Assembly: GCF_004339725.1 (NCBI RefSeq)
Contig: NZ_SMGK01000002.1
Location: forward strand, 62,001 to 126,000
Direction: 5' to 3'
From: Acidipila rosea
GTDB lineage: Bacteria > Acidobacteriota > Terriglobia > Terriglobales > Acidobacteriaceae
DNA length: 64,000 nt
In this document: positions 7,531 through 16,461 of the stretch, piece by piece
How positions within the stretch are numbered: position 1 is the stretch's first letter
Layout: each line of letters opens with the position of its first letter
Made by a program: the position numbers and the translations under genes
Notes under the pieces: model-generated
What the model saw: the letters and a program-made list of their open reading frames with translations, nothing else
What the model was told of the DNA's origin: nothing
Databases searched by the model: none

Positions 7531-9876
7531 ATGAACGTTCGCACACTGCTCCGGGCTTTCTCCCTCGCTCTGATCGTTTTTTCGGCCCTCGCCGCCGTCC
7601 CGGTCCATGCTCAGTCCGCCAGCAAGCTCTTCAAGATGGGGCGGGCCGCCGAGGATAAGGACGACACCCTCACGGCTTATGAGGACTACCACCAGGCCTT
7701 CCAGAAAGAGCCGAAGAATATTGACTACAAGACCTCCTATGAGCGCCTGCGCTTTCCGGCTGCCGCCGAGCACGTCAAGCGCGGCGAGCACTTGCGCGAT
7801 CAGGGAGATCTCTCCGGAGCTCTGACCGAGTATCTTCGCGCCCTCGAAATCGACCCCAGCAACGAGCTCGCCCAGCAGGACATCCGCGCCGCACGCTTGC
7901 AGCTCAACGGCTCCGGCTCCGTTCCCAATCCTGAAACCGCCATGCCCCAGGGGACTGAACAGGAGCTTGCCGACATCGCTCCACCTCCCGTGTTGAAGCC
8001 GGTCTCGAATGAGCCGCTCACTCTTCACATGGTTGAGGACAGCAAGATCGTCTACCAGACCGTCGGCAAGGCCGCGGGCATCAACGTACTCTTCGACCCC
8101 GATTACCACTCCACGCGCATCCAGGTCGACCTCACCAACGTCTCGATCTACGACGCTCTGCGCATTCTCGGCACCATCTCCGGCACCTTCTGGCGTCCCG
8201 TCACCTCGAACACCATCTTCGTCGCCCAGAACACCCGCGGCAAGCGCACAGAGCTTGACGAGCAGGCGGTCCAGACCTTCTATCTCACCAACGTTTCCCA
8301 GGCCAACGACCTCAACGATATCCAGACAGCGCTGCGCAACGTCTTTACCACCGCCAAGCTCTACGGCGTTCCCAGCCAGAGCGCCATCATCATGCGCGGC
8401 ACTCCGGACGAGCTCCTCCTCGCACAGAAACTCGTCAACGATCTCGACAAGGCGAAGCCCGAAGTCGTCGTAGATGTAGCCGTCCTTGAGGTCAGCCGCG
8501 ATAAGCTGCGCAACATCGGCATCCAGCTGCCCCAGACCGCCAGCGTCTCCTTCCAGCAGGCCAACGCGAACTCCATCACCAACGGCACCACCACCAGCAC
8601 CACCACCAGCACCACCACCGGCACCAGCACCGGCAACACCGGCAACTCGCTCACCCTCAACAATCTTGCGCACCTCAACTCGACCAACTTTGCCGTGACC
8701 ATCGGTCAGGCGACGGCCAACCTGCTGATGACCGATACCGACACCAAGATTCTGCAGAATCCGCGTATCCGCGCCTCTGACGGCCAGCAGGCCACGCTCA
8801 AGATCGGTGAAAAGCTTCCCGTGGCGACCGGCTCTTATCAGACAGGCGCCGCCACCGCCATCGTCAGCTCGCTGGTCAATACCCAGTTCCAGTACCTCGA
8901 TGTCGGCGTCAATATAGATATGAAGCCGACCGTGCACTATGACCGCGATGTGACCCTCAAGCTCAAGATCGAGGTCTCCGCGCAGAACGGCAACTCCAAC
9001 CTCGGCGGCATCAACGAGCCCATCATCACCCAGCGCACCGTCGAGCAGACCATCCGTCTCAAGGAAGGCGAGGCCAACATCCTAGGCGGCATCCTGCAGC
9101 ACCAGGCGACTAACACCATCAGCGGTACGCCGGGCCTCGGCGAGCTGCCTATTTTGAAATACCTCTTCAGCACCAATCAGCACGAAGTGGTCGATGATGA
9201 GATCGTCTTCCTGCTCATCCCGCACATCGTCCGTGCCGAGATGCTCGACCCCATGAACCTTCGCCAGGTCGACACCGGCACCACCAACTCCATTGAGCTG
9301 CGCCGGGTTAACGCCAGCAGCAACTCCATGAGGCCGCTCACACCGCCGCCCATCGGCGCGCAATCCACCGGCGGCGATCTGCGCGGCACGTCCGCCGCGG
9401 GCGCAGCAGCTAGCGCTCTCAACCAGATGCGCCAGCAGGCGAACGCCGGCCCGTCCAACAGCGTCCCCATCTCCCTGCAGCTGACGCCGCCGCAGAGCGT
9501 GCAGAAGGTAGGCAGTACCTTCCAGATGGCCGTCAACCTCATCGGCGGCAAGGATGTCTACTCCACGCCGCTTCAGTTGCAGTACGACCAGAACCGGCTC
9601 ACCCTCATTAATGTTGATGTGGGCAGTCTTCTCGGCAAGGACGGCCAGCCCGTCGCACTCGTCCATCGTGACGACGGCAACGGTCAGCTGACCATCTCCG
9701 CCTCACGTCCGCCGGGCACAGCCGGAGTCTCAGGGGATGGCAGCATCTGCACCCTGACCTTCCAGGCCAAGGCTCCGGGAGACGCTCCGATCTCCATCAC
9801 TCGTCCGCTGGTTAGAAACAGCGCACAGCAGCCACTGCAGGCGACCGGGTCGCAGGCAATCGTACTCGTACAGTAG
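7531..9876 (+). CDS. Type II secretion-type secretin (GspD-like) with TPR and C-terminal cohesin domain
   Basis: Outer-membrane secretin, 781 residues. The ATG at 7531 has CGGAGT 7 nt upstream and gives a clear signal peptide ending PVHAQS (about residue 29); an in-frame ATG at 7492 is the alternative. Domain order: TPR-like helices about 35-120; STN/N0-like segment about 165-240; N1-type domain about 250-335 ending in VVDVAVLEVSRD; a Thr/Ser-rich loop near 350-370; secretin core about 395-580 with ILQNPRIRASDGQQATLKIGEKLPV and EGEANILGGIL; and a cohesin-like beta domain about 645-775. The first gene of an apparent operon with two pseudopilins. A GspD plus cohesin fusion is seen in acidobacterial genomes; what the cohesin binds is unknown. 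Confidence 0.9.
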   Translation: MNVRTLLRAFSLALIVFSALAAVPVHAQSASKLFKMGRAAEDKDDTLTAYEDYHQAFQKEPKNIDYKTSYERLRFPAAAEHVKRGEHLRDQGDLSGALTEYLRALEIDPSNELAQQDIRAARLQLNGSGSVPNPETAMPQGTEQELADIAPPPVLKPVSNEPLTLHMVEDSKIVYQTVGKAAGINVLFDPDYHSTRIQVDLTNVSIYDALRILGTISGTFWRPVTSNTIFVAQNTRGKRTELDEQAVQTFYLTNVSQANDLNDIQTALRNVFTTAKLYGVPSQSAIIMRGTPDELLLAQKLVNDLDKAKPEVVVDVAVLEVSRDKLRNIGIQLPQTASVSFQQANANSITNGTTTSTTTSTTTGTSTGNTGNSLTLNNLAHLNSTNFAVTIGQATANLLMTDTDTKILQNPRIRASDGQQATLKIGEKLPVATGSYQTGAATAIVSSLVNTQFQYLDVGVNIDMKPTVHYDRDVTLKLKIEVSAQNGNSNLGGINEPIITQRTVEQTIRLKEGEANILGGILQHQATNTISGTPGLGELPILKYLFSTNQHEVVDDEIVFLLIPHIVRAEMLDPMNLRQVDTGTTNSIELRRVNASSNSMRPLTPPPIGAQSTGGDLRGTSAAGAAASALNQMRQQANAGPSNSVPISLQLTPPQSVQKVGSTFQMAVNLIGGKDVYSTPLQLQYDQNRLTLINVDVGSLLGKDGQPVALVHRDDGNGQLTISASRPPGTAGVSGDGSICTLTFQAKAPGDAPISITRPLVRNSAQQPLQATGSQAIVLVQ
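8587..8646 (+). repeat. Short tandem repeat encoding a Thr/Ser/Gly-rich loop in the secretin
   Basis: Near-perfect 12-bp units of the form accaccaccagc run in frame and then degenerate to accagcaccggc. They encode TTTSTTTSTTTGTSTGNTGN-like sequence between two secretin subdomains. The number of units could vary by replication slippage without breaking the frame. Confidence 0.75.
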
Positions 9877-9887
9877 CGGGGGCAGGA

Positions 9888-10343
9888 TTGACGCAGTACA
9901 GGCGCGAATCCGGTCTCACCCTCGTTGAGCTCATCGTCACGGTGGCGATTCTGGCCATCCTGGCCTCGGCAGCGATTCCTGTGACTCGCTTCGAGATCAA
10001 GCGGCAAAAGGAGCACGAACTGCGCTACGACCTCTGGATGATGCGATCGGCGATTGACAAGTATAAGGACGCCGCCGATCGCGGAGCCTTCCAGACGAAG
10101 GTAGACAGCATGAACTATCCGCCCGACCTCGACACGCTCGTCAACGGTGTCGATGTGCAGGGCAAGAAAGTGAAGTTCCTCCGGAAGATCCCTGTCGATC
10201 CCATGACCGGCAAGGCCGAGTGGGGCCTGCGCTCCATGCAGGATGAGCAGGACAGCGATTCCTGGGGCGGACAGAATGTCTTCGACGTCTATTCCAAGTC
10301 AGATGGGACGGCGCTCGATGGAACCAAGTATTCGGACTGGTAG
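9888..10343 (+). CDS. Type II secretion pseudopilin (GspG-like)
   Basis: A 151-residue protein with a type IV prepilin N terminus: short basic leader, then G|LTLVELIVTVAILAILASAAIP, with Glu at +5 after the cleavage site. The start is a TTG at 9888 preceded by gggggcagga, 11 bp after the secretin stop. The globular part contains IPVDPMTGKAEWGLRSMQDE, typical of major pseudopilin GspG, and a C-terminal VYSKSDGTALDGTKYSDW resembling its calcium loop. It is probably processed by the prepilin peptidase encoded at 24.6 kb. Confidence 0.88.
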   Translation: MTQYRRESGLTLVELIVTVAILAILASAAIPVTRFEIKRQKEHELRYDLWMMRSAIDKYKDAADRGAFQTKVDSMNYPPDLDTLVNGVDVQGKKVKFLRKIPVDPMTGKAEWGLRSMQDEQDSDSWGGQNVFDVYSKSDGTALDGTKYSDW

Positions 10344-10344
10344 A

Positions 10345-10752
10345 TTGAGAGCAAAAATAACAACTCGCGGCGAAAAAGGCTTCACCCTGGTTGAGCTCAT
10401 GGTGGTCATGCTCATCATCGGCATCCTCGCGGCCATCGCTATCCCCAGCTACATGGCCTCCATCAAGAACGCCAGGGAAGCGGTCCTTAAAGAGGACCTC
10501 CACGTCATGCGCCAGGCCATTGACTCCTACACGATGGACAAGGCCGCCGCGCCCAACTCTCTCGACGATCTGGTTCAGGCCGGCTACCTCAAGTCCATCC
10601 CCGTCGATCCCATGACTCGCAGCGACTCCACCTGGGTCACAAGCACTTCCGACTCGCTCTCCAGCGTCGATCAGAGCCAGGGCGGCATCAACGATGTCCA
10701 CAGCGGCTCCGACGAAAAAGGCTCCGACGGCCAGCCTTACTCCAGCTGGTGA
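10345..10752 (+). CDS. Second GspG-like pseudopilin
   Basis: A 135-residue paralogue of the preceding gene. Prepilin motif: GEKG|FTLVELMVVMLIIGILAAIAIP. The globular part has KSIPVDPMTRSDSTWV and ends VHSGSDEKGSDGQPYSSW, matching the end of the upstream paralogue. The start is uncertain: TTG at 10345, one base after the upstream stop, gives a normal short leader (MRAKITTRGEKG), whereas ATGs at 10318 or 10303 would overlap the upstream gene. TTG is preferred because the neighbour also uses TTG. Two adjacent GspG-type proteins and no GspE, F, H-K are visible here. Confidence 0.85.
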   Translation: MRAKITTRGEKGFTLVELMVVMLIIGILAAIAIPSYMASIKNAREAVLKEDLHVMRQAIDSYTMDKAAAPNSLDDLVQAGYLKSIPVDPMTRSDSTWVTSTSDSLSSVDQSQGGINDVHSGSDEKGSDGQPYSSW

Positions 10753-10755
10753 CGC

Positions 10756-11490
10756 ATGCATCAGCTGGCCGTTTCTGCTGTCTCCATCTCTGAAATTTAC
10801 GACCGCTATCTCGCCCTCGTCGCGCTTCGCCCTGCGCAGGCTGAGGGCCTCGGCGGACGCCTGCTGCTCGTCTCCGGCCTCGACCCTGTGGGAGTCGCCA
10901 CCGTCACCGCCGCCAACGTCGCCGGAGCCGCAACCCTTGCCATCGAGTCAGACCCCGCAACCGCCCGCGATGCCATTCGCAACGGCATCTGCGACTTCTC
11001 CGTCAACACCCTCGACGAGGCTCTGCGCATCCTCAAAAACGAAATCCGCAAACGCAAGCCCGTAGCCGTCTGCCTCCTCGGCATGCCGCAATCGATCCTT
11101 GCCGAGATGGCCGAGCGCGGCGTCCAGCCCGACTTCGCCGCCATTCCGCCTGCCGTTCCCGGCGACCTCGCCGCGACCTTCTTCGCTCGCGGTGCGCAAC
11201 CGTTTCCACCCGTTGCCGCTACCCTGCCGCTGGTCTGCTGGTCGGTAGCGGCGCAGCAGCCCATCACGCTCCTCCAGCAGCTCGACAAGCTCGCGGCCGC
11301 CTCGCTGTCCAGCTCTGAAGCCGTCCGCCATCGCTGGCTGCAGCTTGCGCCCCGCTATCTCGGCCGCGCCCGTCAGCACTGCGTAGGCATGACCGACGAG
11401 GAGTGGGCCGCCTTCCGCGCTCTGCTCAAGCAGTCCTCAGGCGAACTCGCCGCAGGCCTCACCGTCACCCGCAACGGCGAGACCGCCTGA
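10756..11490 (+). CDS. Protein resembling the isolated central (NAD-binding) domain of urocanase
   Basis: A 244-residue protein starting at an ATG 3 bp after the pseudopilin stop. Residues about 30-130 read like the Rossmann domain of urocanate hydratase: GRLLLVSGLDPVGVATVTAANVAG, then LAIESDP, then LDEALRIL, then a short hydrophobic strand and the ending ERGVQPD. Urocanase has about 550 residues; the N-terminal and C-terminal parts of that enzyme are absent, so hydratase activity is unlikely. The rest is helical and unassigned. It may be cotranscribed with the secretion genes. Its function is not known to me. Confidence 0.6.
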   Translation: MHQLAVSAVSISEIYDRYLALVALRPAQAEGLGGRLLLVSGLDPVGVATVTAANVAGAATLAIESDPATARDAIRNGICDFSVNTLDEALRILKNEIRKRKPVAVCLLGMPQSILAEMAERGVQPDFAAIPPAVPGDLAATFFARGAQPFPPVAATLPLVCWSVAAQQPITLLQQLDKLAAASLSSSEAVRHRWLQLAPRYLGRARQHCVGMTDEEWAAFRALLKQSSGELAAGLTVTRNGETA

Positions 11491-11494
11491 TCCG

Positions 11495-12721
11495 TCAGTC
11501 CGCCGCCACCAGTTCAGGTTCCTTCGCCCGTCCCCCCGCACCGGCCCACGTCATGGTCCAACGTCTTGAGACCTTCCACATCACCGCCAGCACTGCCACC
11601 GCAAACACTGCATAAGCCACAAAGCCCATCGAGTAGGACCCCGTGTGCTGCTTTGACTGCCCCAGCAGGTTCGGCAGAATCGATCCGCCCAGCGCGCCGA
11701 TCTCCCCGATCATCCCGCCTGCCACCGCCGTTGTCGTCGGCCACCGCAGCGGCACCAGTTGGAATGTTGCGCCGTTTCCCGCGCCCAGCGCCGCAAAGCA
11801 CAGCATGAAGAGCAGAGTCGTAACCACCAGCGTCGGCGAAGCCATCAACCCGATCAGCCCCGCAATGGCGATCACAAACACGATCGCCAGCGTGTTGATG
11901 CCGCCGAAGAGATCCGCAAGCCAGCCACCCAGCACCCGCGTTGCGCTTCCGGTCAGCGTCGCCAGCACCGTCAGGCTGCCCGCCTCCACCTTCGTCACGT
12001 GGAACTGGCTGTAGTAGAACGACGGCAGAAAGGTCGCCAGCCCCAGGAAGCCGCCGAACGTAATGATGTAGATCATGTTGAAGGCCCATCCGTCCTTCTC
12101 CCACAGGCACTGCAGATGATCGCGCAGGCTCTGGTGTTCGATATCCGGCGGTTCCTTCGCAAAGCCGATCATCACCATCAGCGGCAGCAGCATCATCGCC
12201 GCCGCAAAACCGTACACATGCTGCCATCCGAAGTGCATCGCCAGCCTCGGCGCAAACAGCGCCGCCAACGCCGTGCCGCTGTTTCCGGCCCCTGCGATCC
12301 CCATCGCCAGCCCCTTGTACTGCCGCGGAAACCACCCCGCGCCCAGTGACAGCGCCACCCCGAAGCTCGCTCCCGCAATCCCCAGCAGTACGCCCATCGC
12401 CAGCACGCTGTCATAGCTCTTCACAAAAAATGCGCCATAGAGCAGCGCAATCACGATCGCACCCATCTCCACGATCGCCGCCATCTTCCGCCCGATGTAC
12501 TGTGACAGCACCCCCAGCGGAAACCGCATGAATGCTCCGGCAAACGTAGGCACAGAAACCATCAGCCCGATCTGCCCCGGCGTCAGGTGAAACTGTTCTG
12601 AGATAAACGGCCCCATCGCGCCATTCAGCACCCACACCGCGAAGCAGAAATCGAAGTAGAGAAACGCTGCGAACAACGTAGGCGGATGTCCGGATCGGAG
12701 AAATGCCTTTGCACTGGCCAT
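11495..12721 (-). CDS. narK: Nitrate/nitrite MFS transporter (NarK/NasA family)
   Basis: Inner-membrane transporter of 408 residues with 12 predicted helices. Both halves carry the nitrate signature of the family: MGIAGAGNSGTALAALFAPRLA in helix 5 and ALGAGNGATFQLVPLRWP in helix 11. The start ATG at 12721 has AAGGGAGC 8 nt upstream. It is the last gene of the minus-strand nitrate cluster, 62 bp after the nitrate reductase, so its most likely job is nitrate uptake for assimilation. It is convergent with the urocanase-like gene, 4 bp between stops. Confidence 0.93.
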   Translation of the reverse strand: MASAKAFLRSGHPPTLFAAFLYFDFCFAVWVLNGAMGPFISEQFHLTPGQIGLMVSVPTFAGAFMRFPLGVLSQYIGRKMAAIVEMGAIVIALLYGAFFVKSYDSVLAMGVLLGIAGASFGVALSLGAGWFPRQYKGLAMGIAGAGNSGTALAALFAPRLAMHFGWQHVYGFAAAMMLLPLMVMIGFAKEPPDIEHQSLRDHLQCLWEKDGWAFNMIYIITFGGFLGLATFLPSFYYSQFHVTKVEAGSLTVLATLTGSATRVLGGWLADLFGGINTLAIVFVIAIAGLIGLMASPTLVVTTLLFMLCFAALGAGNGATFQLVPLRWPTTTAVAGGMIGEIGALGGSILPNLLGQSKQHTGSYSMGFVAYAVFAVAVLAVMWKVSRRWTMTWAGAGGRAKEPELVAAD

Positions 12722-12783
12722 CGAAATGCTCCCTTACGCGAAATGAAAAAATGATCCACACACAAACAACCGCAGAAGAGCGG

Positions 12784-14949
12784 CTACTTCGTTACAAACC
12801 TCTCCACCAGCACCGCACACTGCTTGAAGTTGGGCTCGCGCGAGATCGGATCGAATGCGCCCAGCGTCACCAGGTTTGAGTTCGTCTCCGCGAAGTGAAA
12901 CGGCATAAAGACCTGCCCCGGAGCCACGATTCCGGTTATCCGCAGCTCCAGGTTCTTCACGCTCCCGCGCCGCGAAATCACGCTCACCCGGTCATGCGGC
13001 TTCAACTGCAGTCGCCTCGCATCGACAGGATTCATCTCCAGCCACGCATACGGCGCCATTGTGTCGAGCAGTTGCACCTTCGCCGTCTTCGTGCGCGTGT
13101 GCCAGTGCTCCACCGTGCGCCCCGTGTTCAGCACATAGGGATACTCGCTCGTCGGCTGCTCCACAAACGGCTCGCACGGCACGTTGTAGAGCTTCGCCCG
13201 TCCGCCCTCATGCCGGAACACGCCGTCTTCATACAGCCGCGCGCCGCCCCACTGCACGCCGCTCTCTTCTTCGATCTGCTCCCAGCTGATACCGCTGTAG
13301 TCGCACAGCCGCCCCGCCGAGACGCGCTGCCACTCCTTGTAAGCATCGTGCGTCGTCGTCCATCCGGGGTAGAGCTCTTCACGCACGCCCAGCCGCTCCG
13401 CCAGATCGAGAAAGATATCGAAGTCCGCGCGCGCCTCGCCTGGCGCCGCCACCACGCGATTCACCTTGCTCACCCTCCGCTCAGAGTTCGTGTACGTGCC
13501 TTCCTTCTCGCCCCAGATCGCCGCCGGCAACACCAGGTCCGCGAAATCGCTCGTCGGCGTCGGATGGAAGCCATCCTGCACCACCAGGAAGTCGACACTG
13601 CGCAGCGCCTGCTCCAGTACTGAGTAGTTCGGAAACGACACCGCCGGATTTGTCGCGATGAACCACAGCGCCTTCACCTTGCCCGCCACCGCCGCTTCGA
13701 TAATGTCCGGGTAGGCAAGCCCCCGCGCAGTGGGAATCCGCTCGACATCCAGCCCCCACAGCCGCGCCAGCTCTTCGCGATCCGCCTGCTTCTCAAATTT
13801 GCGATATCCCGGCAGGCTTGAAGTAAATCCGCTCTCCCGCGTGCCCATCGCATTGCACTGCCCGGTAATCGAAAACGGCGAAGCTCCCGCGCGCCCGATA
13901 TTTCCGGTGATCAGCGCAAGATTGTTGATCGCCGCCACCGTCACCGCTCCCTGCGTCGAGTGGTTCACCCCCATCGTCCACCCGATAAAGGCGGCCCGCG
14001 CCTTGCCATAGAGCCGCGCCACACGGACAATCGTCTCTTCGCTCAGCCCCGTCAGCGCCGCCACGCGCTCCGGCGTGTACTCGGCCACAAATTCCTTGTA
14101 TTGGTGAAAGCCATCTGTATACTGCGAAATATAGGTGCTGTCTATCAAGCCATCGCGGATCAGCACATGCGCCATTCCATTCAGCAGTGCAATATCGCTG
14201 CGTGGCTTCACCGCCAGGTGCAGGTCCGCCATCATCGCCGTCTTCGTCACTCGCGGGTCCACGACGATCAGCGTCCGCTCTGCATCGCGCTCCAGCCTGT
14301 GGCACAGGATGGGGTGATTGTCCGCAATATTCGCGCCGATCAGCATCACCACATCCGCCGTCTCCATGTCTGCATACGATCCCGGCGGCCCGTCGCTGCC
14401 AAACGAAAGCTTGTAGCCTGACACCGCGCTCGCCATGCACAGCGTCGTATTTCCGTCATAGCTCCGCGACCTGAAGCCAAGCTGCACCAGCTTGCCCAGC
14501 GTGTAGAACTCCTCAGTCAGCAACTGTCCCGTGCCCACCACGCCCAGCGCATCCGCGCCGTACTTCTGCTGGACCCCCGCAAACCTCTCCACCATCGTGT
14601 CCAGCGCTTCGTCCCACGACACCGGCGTCAGCGTTCCGTTCTTCCGCAGCAGCGGCGTTTTCGCGCGTCCCGGGGCTGTCAGGATGTGGTGCTCGCTCAG
14701 CCCCTTCGGACACAGCTTGCCGCGGTTCACCGGATGCTCAGGGTTCCCGCGCACCGCGACTGCTTTGTCATCCTTCACGCCCACCAGCATCCCGCAGCCC
14801 ACTGAGCAGTAGCCGCACGTCGTCTTCACCCACTTCTCCGCAACCCGGCTCGATGACACATGACCAAATCGCGCATCGCGTTCATAGGTGTAGTCGCACT
14901 GCCGCGTATCGATTCCCAGCGCTCTCTTCAGCCGCGCCAGCGCCGTCAT
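12784..14949 (-). CDS. Assimilatory-type nitrate reductase catalytic subunit (molybdopterin oxidoreductase)
   Basis: A 721-residue Mo-bis-MGD enzyme that would reduce nitrate to nitrite. An N-terminal [4Fe-4S] site reads TTCGYCSVGCGMLVG with the fourth Cys in GKLCPKG (about residues 44-82). Molybdopterin-binding segments follow, including GANIADNHPILCHRLE, VVDPRVTKTA, GWTMGVNHSTQG, and the NAMGTRESGFTSSLPGYR loop found in NasA/NarB enzymes. The C-terminal molydop-binding domain has NTGRTVEHWHTRTKT. There is no Tat signal, so it is cytoplasmic. Its ATG overlaps the stop of the upstream iron-sulfur/membrane anchor gene (ATGA), indicating translational coupling. Length fits NarB/NasA without the extra C-terminal BFD iron-sulfur domain of longer NasA. 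Confidence 0.92.
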   Translation of the reverse strand: MTALARLKRALGIDTRQCDYTYERDARFGHVSSSRVAEKWVKTTCGYCSVGCGMLVGVKDDKAVAVRGNPEHPVNRGKLCPKGLSEHHILTAPGRAKTPLLRKNGTLTPVSWDEALDTMVERFAGVQQKYGADALGVVGTGQLLTEEFYTLGKLVQLGFRSRSYDGNTTLCMASAVSGYKLSFGSDGPPGSYADMETADVVMLIGANIADNHPILCHRLERDAERTLIVVDPRVTKTAMMADLHLAVKPRSDIALLNGMAHVLIRDGLIDSTYISQYTDGFHQYKEFVAEYTPERVAALTGLSEETIVRVARLYGKARAAFIGWTMGVNHSTQGAVTVAAINNLALITGNIGRAGASPFSITGQCNAMGTRESGFTSSLPGYRKFEKQADREELARLWGLDVERIPTARGLAYPDIIEAAVAGKVKALWFIATNPAVSFPNYSVLEQALRSVDFLVVQDGFHPTPTSDFADLVLPAAIWGEKEGTYTNSERRVSKVNRVVAAPGEARADFDIFLDLAERLGVREELYPGWTTTHDAYKEWQRVSAGRLCDYSGISWEQIEEESGVQWGGARLYEDGVFRHEGGRAKLYNVPCEPFVEQPTSEYPYVLNTGRTVEHWHTRTKTAKVQLLDTMAPYAWLEMNPVDARRLQLKPHDRVSVISRRGSVKNLELRITGIVAPGQVFMPFHFAETNSNLVTLGAFDPISREPNFKQCAVLVERFVTK

Positions 14950-16430
14950 CGCCCACCCCCGCGCACAAAGGTAAGCGCCATATTCAGCGGCACCACCGAA
15001 ACGAAAAACAGATACCTGCTCAGCAGCACTCCACCCAGGGCTACAACCGCAGCAGCCATCCAGTCGCCGCGCAGGCTCAAAGCCCCCGCCATCGCTACCA
15101 GGGCCAATGAGGCGATCAGCGCCTCCCGCAGCCCGCTCGTATTCAGCAGCCCCGCCGAAGCCCGTTCCTCAAACCTCTCCGACCGGCTCAGCCGCACCAG
15201 CCGCACCGCCTGGTTCGCGAGCCACAACCCCGCCGCCGCTCCAGCCGCGGCTCCCGCGCCATCCGTCCGCGTCCACAGCGGAGTCACCATCGAACCCAGC
15301 AGCGCCGCGCTCAGTAGAAAATCCAGTGGCGTATGCACCATGTTCCACGCAGGCCGCGCCGCCACCAGGTAGATGCACGCGCTCGCCATCACTCCCGCCA
15401 CCCCCAGCGCTGCCGCCATCCAGCTCAACCACTGCGCCCCCGCGCCCAGCCACGCCATGGCCGTCGCCGCGCTCAGCGCCGCAAAGAAGAGTCCGAACAG
15501 CAGCACCTCGCGGCTCAGCCATGACCTCCGCCACATCTTCAACGCGCGCCACGCATAGGCAGGCCGTCCCAGGTGGAGCACCGAAATGTTCAGCGCCACG
15601 CCCGTCACCCCCAGCAGCGCTGTCAGCAGACCGCGCCCCGCTCCTTGCCGCAGCAGTGCGCACACCAGCGTTCCCGCCACTGCCTGCATCAGCGCCGTCA
15701 TTACCACCAGTGAAAGATGCGCATGCTCCGGCCGTATCCGTCCCGCATCCACACGCTGCAGCGTCTGCACCGCATCCTCCGGCAGCGTGATGCGCGTTGT
15801 AGAAATCGTGTGCCCCGCCGCAGGCATGCCCGGCGAGTCAGCGCTGGAGTAGTCGATCCGCCACGCCGTCCTGTCCACGATCTCGATTGCAATCGCCGCC
15901 TCGGGGCAGGCATTCACGCACGCAGGCTCCAGTCCGTCCGTCAACCGCCCGTGACACATGTCGCACTTGCCCACCACCCCGCGCTCTGCGTTGAACTGCG
16001 GCACACTGTAAGGGCAATTCCACACGCAATACTGGCAGCCGATGCATGCCTCCGCCGAGTGCAGCACAATCCCGGTCACCGGATCTTTCGTGTACGCATC
16101 CACCGGGCAGCCCTTCACACAGTCCGCGTCCAGGCAGTGGTTGCATCCCATCGAGAGATAGTGCCGCAGCGTATCGGGATAAGTGCCGCCCTCGATCTCT
16201 CCGATCCGTCTCCAGTGGATCTCCGCAGGGTTGCCGTTCTGTTCATTGCACGCTACCTCGCACGAGCGGCATCCGATGCACTTCGTCATGTCGAAGTGAA
16301 ACCGATACTGCTCGCCCGCGGCGGGCGCCCGGTCCGGAATCAGTGTCGCAGCTCCCGCACCCGCCGGCGTCAGCCGCACCAGTCCGTCGTCATCTCCGTT
16401 GATCGCGCGTTCGTAGAGTGGCAATGCCAT
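14946..16430 (-). CDS. Fused DmsB-like ferredoxin and DmsC-like membrane anchor
   Basis: One 494-residue protein joins two subunits that are usually separate. The N-terminal part (about 45-210) has four Cys clusters for [4Fe-4S] centres: CIGCRSCEVAC, CNHCLDADCVKGC, CIGCQYCVWNC, and CDMC with CVNAC, as in DmsB. After a linker, residues about 240-490 form roughly eight hydrophobic helices with ISVLHLGRPAYAWRAL, typical of DmsC-family quinol-oxidising anchors. It lies in the nitrate operon and overlaps the nitrate reductase start by 4 bp. Inference: it passes electrons from the quinol pool to the cytoplasmic nitrate reductase. An apparent stand-alone fused protein rather than a frame error, since the frame is open throughout. 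Confidence 0.88.
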   Translation of the reverse strand: MALPLYERAINGDDDGLVRLTPAGAGAATLIPDRAPAAGEQYRFHFDMTKCIGCRSCEVACNEQNGNPAEIHWRRIGEIEGGTYPDTLRHYLSMGCNHCLDADCVKGCPVDAYTKDPVTGIVLHSAEACIGCQYCVWNCPYSVPQFNAERGVVGKCDMCHGRLTDGLEPACVNACPEAAIAIEIVDRTAWRIDYSSADSPGMPAAGHTISTTRITLPEDAVQTLQRVDAGRIRPEHAHLSLVVMTALMQAVAGTLVCALLRQGAGRGLLTALLGVTGVALNISVLHLGRPAYAWRALKMWRRSWLSREVLLFGLFFAALSAATAMAWLGAGAQWLSWMAAALGVAGVMASACIYLVAARPAWNMVHTPLDFLLSAALLGSMVTPLWTRTDGAGAAAGAAAGLWLANQAVRLVRLSRSERFEERASAGLLNTSGLREALIASLALVAMAGALSLRGDWMAAAVVALGGVLLSRYLFFVSVVPLNMALTFVRGGGR

Positions 16431-16461
16431 CTTTTTTTCCCGCCTGCGTTAGGGGTGAGCC

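Noticed and set aside
7471..8937. 488-codon open frame antisense to the secretin gene
   Set aside because: The secretin reads cleanly on the plus strand. The antisense translation is repetitive Gly/Val-rich sequence with no motif.
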